This document shows, piece by piece, positions 1 through 12,540 of a DNA stretch of 64,000 bases. The stretch is from Thuidium tamariscinum (Eukaryota > Streptophyta > Bryopsida > Hypnales > Thuidiaceae), in the NCBI GenBank assembly GCA_947034885.2, contig OX344753.2:13206001-13270000 (forward strand), read 5' to 3'. The translations under genes were made by a program, and so were the position numbers. Positions within the stretch are counted from its first letter, which is position 1; each line of letters opens with the position of its first letter. The notes beneath the pieces are model-generated. The model ran no database searches. It was not told the DNA's origin and worked only from the letters and a program-made list of their open reading frames with translations.

Positions 1-2510
1 TGAAATATCTCAAGTCTTAACCCCTAATTGTACAAAGTGGAGTTTCTACTACTATCATGAGGGACTAGGATTGCATTTGATTATATGTATTTTCATTACT
101 TTGAGAATTCATATTTTACTTAAAAAGTGTTAAAAAAAAAGCATTCTAAAAGCATCTATAATCATCTTTTGACTACCGATAAAATTTTGCTAAAAAAATT
201 GATACAACTTTATGAACCATTTTAATTGTTTATTTCAACCTATTTAGCTATAGTTACTTTACTTCAATGATAAATCCAACAATGGTAGAATGTGGATAGT
301 GTCAATGGTCCTACTAAAAAACTAGATCCAAGGTTGAAAATATCCTAAGCCTAGTCTTCAAGGCCATTAAAATGAACACGTCTTGAACAAATTTACAAAT
401 GCTTCTTTAGAGCTAGATTGCTAAGTACTTTGCACCATCATTACATAAGGCAGTGTACTTTATTTGTGCCTCCAAAATATTTTCATCATTTTGTGTATTC
501 AATGATACTAGTGAATAAATACAAAAATGTGAGCGTGTGAGCCTTGAGTACATGAAGGTTTCTATAGTATAGACACCTATAACATAGAAATTTAGTCTTT
601 TAGACTCATGGGCTCACACTACTAGGCTCACATAATAGTGACCTTCCTGGTACACCCCTTCTTTTCATTGCAAACAAATCCAATAATAAATTTTTGTCCA
701 ACTAGAAATATTGGATGGTTTATTTTGTTTTATGAAGGCAATGTGATGACTACAATTAGGTGTTCAGTTAGCAATTTTTTATTATTGAAGAAGTGCTCTA
801 GAAAATTTAATGTAGTAATTAATCAACAATATAAAGTCAACGTGGAGCAACAAAGTAGTATTTGAATTTTCTAAAATTGGTGATTATAGAATTAATAAGA
901 GGCCCTTTGAAGTGCAAATTCTTGGTAGTATTAACAATACAATGGCACTCAAACAAACCAATTTTTGAAAACCTTTCAAAAGTTTTATTCCTTATTAAAA
1001 AATTTAAAATTATGATCCAAGAAAAAAGACATAGATGTAAAAAACAAGGGAATTTTTGGTGACTCTAATACTATTTTTTCATATAGGAGAGACTTTTTTA
1101 GTGATGACAAGAGTAATTTTGAGGAAAATTGTAAACACAATTCAATTCTTATTTCATAAGAAGAGGCTATAATCAAGTTTTTAAAGCTAGTTGGAGGAGC
1201 AATCTATATAACCTCAATGGCAAATACATGAAAAATCATAAATGTGATGGTAGAAAGAAAGATGAAGAAAATCAAAACATACAAACAAAGTGAGTAGGAG
1301 GGAGTTAAAGGTAAAAATACATACAAGAAAAATGGCAACATTGACAAGGCTGGGGGAGGATTCATTAAAAAGAGTGGAAGACACAACATAAAAATAGACA
1401 AGACAAAATTGTTCACATGAAAAGAAAAAACTTCACCTCAAATCATAAGAGTAAAAATAGTGAGGAGAAGGCCTACAAAATTGGGTTGGTGGAAGTAATG
1501 ATAATGATGTTGATTACAAAATTGTTTAGGTGCATGAAATCATTGCTAGGGCTACGTTGTCTGCTTAGAGAAATTTATTACTAAAAATAAGTGCCTTTTA
1601 ATTGAAAGTGATGATGTGGCAAAGTTCAACTTCAAGAGTGAACAATGTTGTGAGAGGTATATAAGGCAGTGGTGGATTTTTTTTGGACGAGAGTGAGAAA
1701 AGAATGTCTCCATGCAATTAGAGGTGTAAAGGTGAGCATATGCCTTTTAGAAGTAAAAACAATCATCATGATGGTAGGAAAGTGGAAAGAGCCTCTAGGA
1801 TAAAAGAATAGCTACAATGGCAAAAATTAGACTTTGCAATTTAGCTAGCTTCTCCAATAACAATGAAGAAGATGGCAACTACTTGGAAGAAAGTGCCAAC
1901 CAACAATAGGTAGGAACAACAATTTCAATGCACTAGAAGCAACAATTTTGCAAAATGAGCTTGAGACTACTAATAGCAATAATTTTGCAAAATTGGATAG
2001 CTATGGTAAGAAACCAGAGAGGCTATAAAGAAGGATTTGAAGAGAGATGACCGACAAAATGCAATGGATAGGAGAGCAAAGGAGAAATTGCAAGCATATT
2101 GCAACCAATTTAAAAAAAACAAAAAATTGTCAAAACATATCACAATGTAAAGAAATAGGGTTGGGAAAAAACATTCTTAAAAAATGAAATTAAACAACAT
2201 AATTTCAATTAAAAATCCAAGATCTTAAAGATGGAGGCAAAATGAAACAAGTATGTGTGCATTACAATACTCCTAGATCCAATCGGGATCAATACTAGCT
2301 ACTTATGCACCTTTCACTTTGAAAATTTATAGTTAATTCATTATGGGTCAAAAAATTATGATTAAAATTGCCATTGCATTGTTTCACTTTTATCTTCCCA
2401 CTAAAAATATGTAAAAAATGTTATGCTTGAACTGATTTTCTTACAAAGGTCCCTTTTTCCCTTACATGGGTGATTCATGAGCCTCCTACCATAAGCTTAT
2501 TGGTACTTCC
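1..2510. other. AT-rich intergenic DNA
   Basis: Apart from the M3 copy at 506-640 I see no gene, RNA or element here. Frames of 60-76 codons have random composition. Confidence 0.6.
506..640. mobile_element. MITE family M3, copy 1, about 135 bp
   Basis: Inverted ends with GTGTGAGCC at the left and GGCTCACA at the right (ATACTAGTGAATA … CATAATAGTGACC). Related copies are at 8329-8557 and 33341-33510. Confidence 0.55.
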
Positions 2511-3104
2511 TAAGGGAGAAACAACCAATACCGCACCTGTATCTTGCAGTGGATCCTAAACTCATCCAAAACTTCCCCTAGACTGTAATGAATGTGTTCT
2601 CCAAATGTTTGACTGTAATTTGCTGACGCAATTATAGGACACATACCAAAATCTAATTGGCTCACTACTGATTTTAGGAGTATTTAGATTTTGGGGCATC
2701 TATTGAATAGTTTCACTAGTCTATGGAGCCATTACTTTGAAAAATTATAGAAATTACATACGGCATCCCATAACATTCAATAGCATGTTGTGGCTCTACC
2801 TTCTGTCTACAGTGAAAGGTGTAGCATATTGTACACCCAACAGCCTCTCCAAGTCTCCATCCTCCACATGTCTACTTACTTCAGTAGTTACTGATGAAAC
2901 ATTGTTGGGGTGTCAAATATTCTACACCCTCCAGAAGGCAGAGCCACCCAATGCTACTGAATGTTAAGCCGATTTAAATTTTCTTTTAATATGCATGATT
3001 TTCACTTGCTAATACTTTGAAAAATATTATTTACAGGAAAAACTGCCTCCAACTAATTATGCTGAATTCCTTATTTGGATGGTTTTGGGTGCTTCCACTG
3101 CCCC
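2511..3104 (+). mobile_element. MITE family M1, copy 1 (interrupted)
   Basis: Begins AAGGGAGAAAC and ends with TTTTGGGTGCTTCC; it matches the copy at 3262-3650 along most of its length (blocks AATTTGCTGACGCA, TTTGAAAAATTATAGAAATT, GCTGAATTCCTTATTTGGA). A different MITE (2769-2966) sits inside it. Confidence 0.62.
2769..2966. mobile_element. MITE family M2, copy 1, 198 bp
   Basis: Inverted ends of about 35 bp: CATAACATTCAATAGCA at the left, and inverted TAACATTCAGTAGCAT at the right, each followed by a GTGGCTCT block. A second copy is at 61411-61583. The sibling M1 copy at 3262-3650 lacks it, which marks it as an insertion. The 76-codon frame across it is a shadow. Confidence 0.68.
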
Positions 3105-3261
3105 AGATGATTGTGAACCCCTGCCTTGGAAGAGAGACGGAGGATGCTCACATGTGTAACAGATCATCTAGAATCTGAGTAAGGTATTGCTTGGGAATCC
3201 AAAGGAAGATTTCTAGCACAGTGGGTAACTGGAGTTAACTTAAGTTAACTCATGTAAGTTT

Positions 3262-3650
3262 AAGGGAGAAACACCCATTTCTGTCCCTGGACCTATTTCT
3301 GGACCCTAGAGTATCACTAAATCTATCCATAAGCATTCATTAAAGCGTCCGACAAATGTTTAATTCTAATTTGCTAACGCAGTTGTAAGACACATGTATA
3401 ATTTTCATTCAGTGACAACTGATTTCAGCAGAGTTCAGTTTAGGGTACACCTATAGGACAGTTCCAATGGTCTAGGGAGCCAACACTTTGAAAATTTATA
3501 GAAATTACATATTGATTTCGGAAGTTTTAATTTTTTTTTGATATTCATGATTTTTTCTCGCTAATACTAGAAAAATATCATTTAAAAAAAAAAGATGCCT
3601 CCAACTAAGCTGAATTCCTTATTTGGAGGGTTTTGGGTGTTTCCACCGTA
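3262..3650 (+). mobile_element. MITE family M1, copy 2, about 390 bp
   Basis: Ends AAGGGAGAAACACCCAT and, inverted, CGGTGGAAACACCCAAAAC share GAAACACCCA. It is uninterrupted and therefore defines the family. It lies about 160 bp after copy 1 in the same orientation. Confidence 0.65.
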
Positions 3651-3934
3651 TAAGGTCACGTTAACTTACCATAGGTTACTGGGATAAGTAATAAGTTCTC
3701 CTACAACATCAATAAGATAAATTAAGAATAAAATAAAAAGCTACTGGAATAAGATAAGTTACTGGAGTAGCCGTGCAGCATGAAAATCACTCATGCACCG
3801 AGCAATGAAATTCCGTTTCATTTGCTTCTCAAAAAATAAAAAGCAAACCGTGCACCGACGGAGTCTTGTTTGGTGTGCCTTGCCAGGTCCGTCACTTGAG
3901 GCTGGTTTTATCTCATTTTCATGCGTGACGTTAA

Positions 3935-4258
3935 GGGAGGAGGTCCATAAACCAACCATCTAAGGGTTGGAACAGAATTTTGGGCAGGTCAAACATCTTG
4001 AAGTATTTTCCACTGAATTTTTCTTGAAAGACAGCTTGAATAGGCATCTAACCCAAGTTGTTTCATATTTTTTGGAGCTCTGTAGAGTTAGTTATGAATT
4101 TCTGAAGTCAATATGGCATAGGGCTCCAAAACCGCCCACCCCCTCAAATGTTCACTGTTTGTACATTACTGTAAAGATCAAAAAACATCATGTACCAGAA
4201 ATATACATTTCAAAAGGTGAGCGGTTTTGGAGCCTGAGCGGTTTTCAAGCCTCCTCCC
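3935..4258. mobile_element. Non-coding TTAA element (family P3), 324 bp
   Basis: TTAA at 3931-3934 and 4259-4262; ends GGGAGGAGGTCCATAAACC and, inverted, GGGAGGAGGCTTGAAAACC. A degenerate relative lies near 6260-6490 (shared AAGGGTTGG, GTTTCATA…TTTTTGGAGC and GGCATAGGGC blocks). The 105-codon frame across it (3967-4284) is taken as chance. Confidence 0.72.
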
Positions 4259-4262
4259 TTAA

Positions 4263-4518
4263 ATCAGTCCCACGAAGTCCCTGAGTTTAGCACAGGGGTA
4301 AACGTTGAAGTTGGTTTTTTTTGGCATAAATTTTTTTTTTTCAAATTCTGAGTTCATATTTGGCATCAGAGACCCCAAAATTTTTAAGGGAACTCTACTT
4401 ATAACAAAAAAACCCAACAAAAAGATAAACCCCAAACCTCAATCAACCCCTAGTAAAATGAGTTTTACCTCATTGGAGCCATGTTTTTACCCCTCTATCG
4501 CGCCTTCGTGGGACTGAT
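4263..4518. mobile_element. 256-bp MITE abutting P3 through a shared TTAA
   Basis: Perfect 15-bp inverted ends ATCAGTCCCACGAAG, flanked by TTAA at 4259-4262 (shared with the neighbouring element) and 4519-4522. Because its ends do not start with CCC or GGG, the TTAA may belong to its repeat or to a TAA-type target site instead of being a piggyBac signature. Confidence 0.65.
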
Positions 4519-4879
4519 TTAATGTCTTAATATTTCATTGTCAATGAAATAGTCCGCTTCATTCGACAAATGAATTTATAATTTTTTTTTAAAGAAAATC
4601 AAGCCGTGCACCGAACTAAGTTACCCTTGGATCCCCAGTCGGTCATTATTAACGTGAAGTGGGATTGCCAGAGCGTTTATTGATAAACTTACATCTAGTC
4701 AACTGAAAGCCTTCAGTTGGATCTTGGGATTAGGAACTAATAATTCGGTTCAGCTTAGCTTACAGAGCATTAAGTTAAGGAAAGATACAATTAAGCTTAA
4801 GGGACTGTCCCTCACTGTGCGTTGGGAGACGGGTTTGCAGGACGTTAAGTTAAAATCCTACCATAGAAGGTGGACCCAG

Positions 4880-4923
4880 CAGAGTAAATTTTGAGTAAAT
4901 TTTGAGTAAATTTTGAGTAAATT
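4880..4923 (+). repeat. 11-bp tandem repeat (GAGTAAATTTT), about 4 units
   Basis: Short direct repeats of GAGTAAATTTT immediately beside the M1 copy 3 boundary. Confidence 0.8.
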
Positions 4924-5242
4924 CTTTGGGTACAGTGGAAACACCCAAAACCGTCCAAATAAGGAATTCAGCATAGTTGGAGGCAACGTTTTCTAAAAAT
5001 AATATCTTTCTAGTATTAGCGAGCGAAAATCATGAATATTCAAAAAAGAAATTAGATTTTTCAGATATAGTATGTAATTTCTACAAATTTTCAAAGTGTT
5101 GGCTCCTGAGACCTGTGGAACCTTCTTGTAGGTGCCTCCAAAATTGAACCCTGCAAAAATTAGCACTCAGCCAACCAAATTTCCCTATGTGTCCTTTAGT
5201 TGTATCAACAAATTACAATCGTACATGTGGCAAATACATTAA

Positions 5243-6169
5243 CCCCTAAAGGACCACAACTATGTTTCCACCAAAACTACTCCAAAACTGTCATTTCTAG
5301 GACAGCTACCAAATTTCAGAAAAAGAAAACATTTTTTGACACATATAACCGTAGGATCTCTTACTGCACTAGTTTGGAAAGATGTAGAAAAATTTTCAGA
5401 AATTTCCGCCATGTAGATTGCAAGATATTAGTGTTTGAAGTTACAAAAATCATTTTTTTCCACTGTGAAAATCCGGGCAGCTGCACTTTAGAAGGTCACA
5501 TTTGTATGCAAAAATGTCCAAAATGGTTGCAAATCTTTGGACTTATTTTCCAATTCAAGTTGGCTACATGCTTGAAAATTTTCATATCATTTGGAATTGT
5601 ACAACATGTACAAAAAAATAGTAAGAAGAAAGAAGTAGAGAATGTTTCAAAATACAAAAATGGTAACAATTTATTTATTGAATTGAAAAATGCCAATTCC
5701 AATGGTTCAAATGTTGTAATAAACAATCTACACCCTTTTTTTTTTTTTTTTTTTTCAAAAATATTGAAAATTGAGTAAAATAAAGGACTTCAAATTTTAT
5801 TTTAGAGAAGAGAATCCATAACTACCCGCGAACTAAAATCCTTCATAACTTTTGACTCATTGATCCAAATGGAATGATTCAAAGCTTTACATGTATATAT
5901 AAATCTATAAAACCAATTTCAAATTTTTATTTCCCAAAAAAGTGATTTTTTTTATCTGCTCAAACTGCCCGAGTTTGAGAAACAAACAACGTTTTACGTG
6001 ATAACTTTTCAACCATGTAGTCAAAAGTCACGAAAATTGTTGGGCTTTGAAGATACTCCTTGTCCACACCTTCTATTAAAGTTTGGTTCCAAAATATGGA
6101 AATCTCTAGCCACACATACCTGCCCAAAATCGCTATGTTGCCAAAAAAGGCATGTTGGTCCTTTAGGGG
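5243..6169 (+). mobile_element. Non-coding TTAA element (family P1), 927 bp
   Basis: TTAA at 5239-5242 and 6170-6173. Ends CCCCTAAAGGACCA and, inverted, CCCCTAAAGGACCA match each other. No transposase frame; the 192-codon frame crossing its left edge is of random composition. It is the best-preserved of several copies of about 915-927 bp (26347-27260, 42022-42945, and 57015-59612 when its insert is removed). It sits inside an older MITE copy (4931-6250). TTAA duplication plus the shared first bases with the coding piggyBac element make it a probable non-autonomous piggyBac relative. Confidence 0.82.
5739..5755 (+). repeat. Poly-T tract
   Basis: A run of T inside the P1 element. Confidence 0.8.
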
Positions 6170-8328
6170 TTAAGGGAAGTCTATTGACGCATTTGAGTGA
6201 ATCTACAGTCCATTGCAAGGAACAGGTGCGGGAATGGGTGTTTTGCCCTTAAAAGTGAAAAAGCCCCTAACTAAAGGTAAGAGGCTCAAAAACCGCTCAA
6301 TTAAGGGTTGGTCCACCTTTATCATGTATTTTTTTAGATGGTAATATTTTCGCTCATTTTTTCAGTGAAAGAGAAATAAACAAGGAATGTATCACAAGTT
6401 GTTTCATAATTTTTGGAGCATTTATGAATTACTTATGAATTACTTATGAATTAGCAATCAAAATTTGGCATAGGGCCCTATTTGTGATTTGTAGGCCTTG
6501 GAAACCCACACATACTTAGGTTAAAAAAATATGGTTTTGTTCAAAAACTAGCATTGGAACATGTAAAAAGTAATAGAGATGGTTTCTAAATGTGTCCCTT
6601 TCTAAAACTGAAGTGAATGCTTGAATCAATCATTATTTCAGATTTTTTAACATTTGTAAGAAGGTATTTGGACCACCAATTCTTATTTTGAATAACATTA
6701 GTAGACACCTATCCACTTAGTTAGGAAAGAACCCATTGTGGCTCTTAAACCATCCATTAAAGAATTATAAACTAAATCTTACCATGCTATGATGTAATGA
6801 AGAGTTCATTTTTCCACAATTAGGTATCCATTTCATAGCCTCCTATTGGACAATTCTAAATGCCCACATTGTTTTTGAGCCCACTCCTATATCTATGGTT
6901 GGCAAGTAAGTTTCTATTCTTTGGCAATGAAATCCCATTTTGTTTGCTAAAAAAAAATCCCTATTTTGTATAGTGTCTAAGGTATCTTTTAGAGCTCTCC
7001 TTGCTAATTTTGGGTCTTTGATTGCAAATATGAATTCATAATTTGCAAAAAAAGGATTACAAAATAGAAGATTCTTGCATATTTTCCTAAGGGAAATTTA
7101 TGTGTTGGGCACACCTTCGATGGTAGTATATAATGTCTTTCAATAGGTTTGAGCTTTAGAGCATCTTCAATGCTAGACTTAGGTCACATGTGGCTGACAA
7201 TTTTGTATACATGACAATAAGGGCCACTTCACAATATGGCCATCAAAGTTGTAAGGCCATGGGAGTAAATGACCCAAACTTTGTTGAGAGTCCGAAAAAA
7301 TGGGCAACCAAAAGACAATTAAAAAAAAAAGAATTTAAAGCCTTTGGCCAACTATAAATAGTGTGAAGCCTTTAAAGGCAAAGTTCAATGTCCAAAACCT
7401 TGGCAATGAATTAGAATGGCCATAGTGTGAAGCTTCCCATGGCCAAGTTCAAAGTCCAAAGCTATGAATGCCAATCTTATGATTGAGATCTTATTAGATT
7501 TTGATTTTTAATGAAAAAACTCCCACGACCTCTTGACTAGAGTTTGGGTCTCCATTTCTACTTAACTCAAACTCTAATTGAAAGTCCGTTGCCATGTAAG
7601 CATTTGGCTACAATGTAGGTAGTTTGGTAGACATCAGATTTGTTGAAGTGTGGATTGCATAGTGTATTGTGAAGGGTGGAGAGGCCAAACTGATGGTTTA
7701 TTGAAATTTGATCAGTGGAAATCAATGGACTTTTGACTTTGGGCCATAATGTGAAGTGGTTCTAAATCCTTCATTTAAAGTGGGTCCAACAAGGTAATTT
7801 TGGGGCTTTGGAGGGTAAGAATAAAAGAAAGTTTTCTATTTTGTGTTGTGTATAGAGTATATTCTAGAACTCTTCTAACTAATTAGGGGTCTTTGATTGC
7901 AAATATAAATTCAAAATTTACAAAAAAGTTGTATACAAAAAATTAAAAATTCCTTTATATTCTTGTGAGATAAATCCATCCCGTTGGACCCACTTCAAAT
8001 GGAGGGTTTAGTATCCTCTATTTTGTATCTTGGCCTTTGTCAATGAAATTCCATTTGATTTGTTTCAAAAAATAAAAATAAAAAAATAAAAAATAAAAGG
8101 CTCATAAAAAGACATTGCAACAATACATGCATTTTGTATTTTGTCCCACTTTTCTTTCTACAATTGCTCAGGTGCATCAATCCAACAATAATATTTGAAT
8201 CTCTAAATGGCTCAACAAAAGCATGCTAGTGGATGTTGTAGTAAGTGCCAGATTTGCTTTGTTCCTCCCCCTTTGTGCCCCTTCACAATTGAATTGTTGT
8301 TGTTATTAGTGTTGATTGAGAAGTCACG

Positions 8329-8557
8329 GTTGCTAGTATGTGAGTATAGAAAGTGTGAGCCTATGAGCTTAGAATTCTATACTCCTATAGTATAGGTGTC
8401 TATATTATAGACACTTCAATGGTTATAGTGTATTTATATTTTAAACACCTATATTATAGGTGTTTATGTTATAAATACCTTCAATGAGTGTAGGATACTT
8501 ACTTATACTTAGGCTCAAGGCTCATAGGCTCACACTTCTATGCTCACATGCTAGTGT
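8329..8557. mobile_element. MITE family M3, copy 2, about 230 bp
   Basis: About 40-bp inverted ends: GCTAGTATGTGAGTATAG…GTGTGAGCCTATGAGC faces GCTCATAGGCTCACAC…CTATGCTCACATGCTAG. The centre contains short palindromes of the ATAGGTGTCTATATTATAG type. Non-coding. Confidence 0.7.
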
Positions 8558-10493
8558 CTTTGCTATTGTAGTGCTTCTACAAAAGGTGGACTAAGGATGA
8601 TCTTAGCTAGCTTCCTAATTTAAAGAAAAGTAGTCAATGCATATGCAAGTAGGCTATTCTACCATATAGGGGCACTTTACATAAGACGTTAAAAATGTTG
8701 CACAAAATGGGACATGCAAGGTAAATTTAATATTTTGTAAAAAAAACACTACTTTTGTACTTTGTAATTTTATGTTTTTCACCTCTTCAAATTAATTTTA
8801 GACCTTTGATTGTAAATATGAATTCAAAATTTTAAAATTTTATCATATGTAGTAAACAAAAAGATTGTATTTTTTCCCAGGAAAAATTTACCCTATAAGG
8901 CTCACTTCAAGGGATGGGGTTAGTGACTTGTGCTATTTTGCACCTAGAGGCTTGGCTAATTTTCCTTGATGCAAAGTCAATTTGTCTTAAATTTGATTGT
9001 ACAATATCCAATGGATTTGATTTGTTGAAAAAAAAAAATTATATTAAAAAATTTAATTGAAATTTGACATTGGCCTAAAGGTCAAAAATTTACCCTCCAG
9101 TTTTTGTACACCTAGTTTAGTGAGTTTAGACCATGTTAGATCATGTCCTTTTTGAATAAAATTTTGATCCTACTGTATTAGCCTATCATTTTGTGTATAG
9201 GATTAAAGACCCATTTCAACATTTTCTCCAATCACAAGTGAGGATTTTTGGCTTATGATAGAATAAATTGACTTGGCCATACTACAAAAGGTATTATGCC
9301 TCCCTAGATGTTTTAGGACTTAGGGTAGCTTTATACCTAAAGGCAAGGATAATTTGTCACCAAGCCAATCGTCCAAAATTTTAGTCCATTCTTTGATTGG
9401 ACACCGGTCCGGGGGCTGGTCTCATCTAATTTGACATTGGCTTCTACGCCTTGAATTGGCCTTGAATTAGCTTCCCATTTATGGTGCATTAATTTAATTC
9501 AACAATCTTGGGCTATACTAGGGCCATGTCAAATTGTCTATTGGAGAAAAGAAAACTTTGGCACGACAAATTGGCCTGTCTTCTTGGTGTAAAGCGGCCG
9601 TTATATATGAGTTAATGCAAAGATTGAAGTTGGTTGAGGAACCATAGGAGACAAATTTCTTCATTGTAGGGGGCTCATTTTTAAAGGTGCAAAAGAGACC
9701 CATGCCTCATTAGTAAACAATATTATAACAACTAAAGTATTAATTGTAAAGATTAGATATACTTCTATAAAAATATTAACCCTATAAACATACTTACAAT
9801 GAATACTTTAATTATTATTACATTATTAATCAATCATATTGGGGGCATTTTACTCTTTAGAAAGGGGGAATTTCTAGCATTGTAGCTTCCTATTCAACCA
9901 ATGACATTAATGTTGCAATATTTCAAATAGCCAATGATTCTATCAACAATTAAAATTAAATTCACTCCAAAGGATCTAAAGACAGACTATCCCATTCTCT
10001 AAAGGACAATAGTTTTAAACTATTTAACAATATTACTTATAATTATTCTTTATTAGTCTAAATAGCTACAAGATAGTAAAAAATTTAAGAATACATTAGA
10101 TTTTTATTTTAAGAAATGTTGTAAATTGTGTGAAATTGTATGATAATAGTAATAAAGCCTTGACATTGTGTAAAATTAGCCTTAATTTCCAAAGTCACAA
10201 AGTCCCTTCAAAGGTCCTTAGAATTTGGGATAGGTTGGTGTGACCTCAATTTTTTATATGATATTCTACAATGTTTTGTGGATATATAGAAATGTATTAA
10301 ATTTATAAGGAAGGAATTTTAAGAAATGATTCTATCATGTGGTGTACAAGTTATAAGATATTTTTCCAAAAATAATTTGGAGAGAAACTTAGGTAAGGGG
10401 AAATTCATCAACTTTTATAGGGGCAAGCAAGAGTTTGCAATGATGTTCTTGTAGAAGGGCAATAAATGCAAACAAGGAGCATGTAGTCTATAG

Positions 10494-10803
10494 ATGGTAA
10501 ATTTCATTAAAATGGCAGTATTCCATTAGTTTGGTACTTTTGATAGTTCGAACTGTGTGGTTTGAAATCTAGAACAACCATAGATTTTAAAAATCTATAT
10601 GCATTGTAGATGTCTAAAATCTATACATGTTCAAAATATTTTAGACCATGCAATCTAAAATCTAAATTTGTCATAGATTTTGGAAATCTACATGTGTTCT
10701 AAATGTTTGAAATCTATACTAGTCATAGATGTCAGTTTTCAGCTCAGATTATGTGGTCTGAAAAATGGCATAAGGAATACCACCATTTTAATGAAATTTG
10801 CTA
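10494..10803. mobile_element. MITE family M4, copy 1, about 310 bp
   Basis: Inverted ends ATGGTAAATTTCATTAAAATGG against CCATTTTAATGAAATTTGC, flanked by TATA-like sequence. The inside is made of diverged, alternating-strand repeats of the motif AAATCTA(T/C). A second copy is at 62810-63093. Confidence 0.72.
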
Positions 10804-11065
10804 TATAGGTAAAGGAGGCAATACAATCATTTGAAGTAGTTAGCATCTAGCAAATAGTACAAGGGTCAAGGTGCAACAAAGTGATTGAATGTTGCTTGCT
10901 ATTCAATTCTCCTTGCAATACCTATACCACCCATCCCTCATCAATTTCACTACAAGTGTTTTGTCTTGAAATTTAGCACATTATTTTCAATTCTTCATCA
11001 TACATTGCCAAATTACATCACATTGTAGCTAAAATTGACAATGGGGGCCAAAAGTCCAAATGAAC

Positions 11066-11140
11066 AAGTATAGGATGCCTTGCTTTGTTGCAACAAAATT
11101 GCAATTGCAAAATTGCAACAAAGCATGGCATCCTATACTT
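11066..11140. repeat. Palindrome, about 75 bp
   Basis: AAGTATAGGATGCCTTGC…TTGCAA faces TTGCAA…GCATGGCATCCTATACTT with arms of about 30 bp. Could fold into a hairpin; no known element assigned. Confidence 0.75.
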
Positions 11141-12540
11141 TTTGGATAATTATTGTAGAAGAAAATTGTAGTGTCTTTAGATTCCAATCTTGCAATTTGT
11201 AGCACAATTCAAGTAACTACAAATAATTCAATCTCCATGTTTAATTTTAGATCATTGCAAATCCAAAAAAAACCCCAAATTGTCACCCACTACTTCTTGT
11301 TCAAGGTTCTATGAAAGTGCAAATTCATGTTACTAAGGTCAACAACTTTGCTATATCAATCTCCATAGGCCTTGAATTCATGTCACTCTAAAGGTCTTGG
11401 ACTTGATACATGAAGCCATGGCAAATAATTAGAGGTCCAAGTACTTTCATAGAGGTGAATATAGTAGAAAATATTGGGAACATTGAAGGGTTCTTTCTTC
11501 AAGTGCTCCCTATTGTCTTGGGGATTAATTTTTGGAATGCTTGAATGTCCAATTTTTGGACAATGTACAAATTGAAAATCAACCATTGGGAAGTATCTCC
11601 TAATGCCTTAGTACTCTTGTAGGACAACTTCAATGTTTATATAGTATAATATTGAAAGTATACTATTACAAAACAAAACAATATTACAACAATTGCTTTT
11701 ATATTGCAACAATATGATTTTGATACTATACTATGTAAAGACTAAAACAATATTATTTCAATAGGAGATTACTTTTATGATGAAGTTCCTTCCTTGTTAC
11801 AACTTAGATGAATGACATTCTAATTTTTAGAGATACTTTATGAAGTTATTGTCATACTCAATGATTGGATTTGGTGTTACTAGTGTAGATCAAAACTAGA
11901 ATTGCAAAAATGGGGTCACAGAATCAAAATACACAAAAGTTCTAAAAAATCACTATATCTAGAAAACCTCCTTTCAAATCCATTCCAACAAAATTTGCTC
12001 AAAATATTTTGCTTGTAATTGAACTTTGAAGGAATTTTGAATTTTCTCTTTTAAAATTCATAGAAAATATTGGTAATAGCATTGATGAATCTCATTGTAT
12101 GGATAGAATCTCAAATTCAAACTCTACAACTTTTATTTGCATCTCAATTCCAAAATATTCTTCCAAATAGTACTCGATGAGATGAGTAGAGACACTTGGA
12201 GATAAAAAGACAGTAACATCCAAAGATTTTTTTTTTGTTTCAAATTTTTTACCCTACTATCTAGTCAGTAACAAGTACAAGTACATATTACAATCTATTG
12301 TTGGAGTTGGTATGTTTTTGTTGAGGCAAAATTAATTCAAGAAAAGTGCAATGTAATGTCAAATCTTCAAACAATGTGTGATTGTAGGATTTTATTGAAT
12401 TGTTCTATTGTCTTACATTGTTGCATTGTTGCAAAAATTGGTGTCTATACATTATGCCCAACTAAATTTCCAATAAGATAAGCTTAGAAAAATCAAAGTT
12501 CATCAACGTTCACAGTGAATCACAAATGGTGGTCACAATC

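Larger units (their letters stand above)
4931..6250 (-). mobile_element. MITE family M1, copy 3, inverted and split by a TTAA element
   Basis: Starts near TACAGTGGAAACACCCAAA and finishes near AATGGGTGTTTTGCCCTT. The two halves (4931-5242 and 6170-6250) are continuous relative to copy 2 when the P1 element 5243-6169 and one TTAA are set aside. So P1 is the younger insertion. Confidence 0.68.
6490..12540. other. AT-rich intergenic DNA with scattered MITEs
   Basis: Contains the M3 copy (8329-8557), the M4 copy (10494-10803) and the palindrome 11066-11140. Nothing else supported; the frame at 9518-9703 is short and unsupported. Confidence 0.6.

Noticed and set aside
5200-5778. 192-codon plus-strand frame
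   Set aside because: It runs from flanking DNA into a repetitive TTAA element and has Lys/Phe/Asn-rich random composition with no domain.
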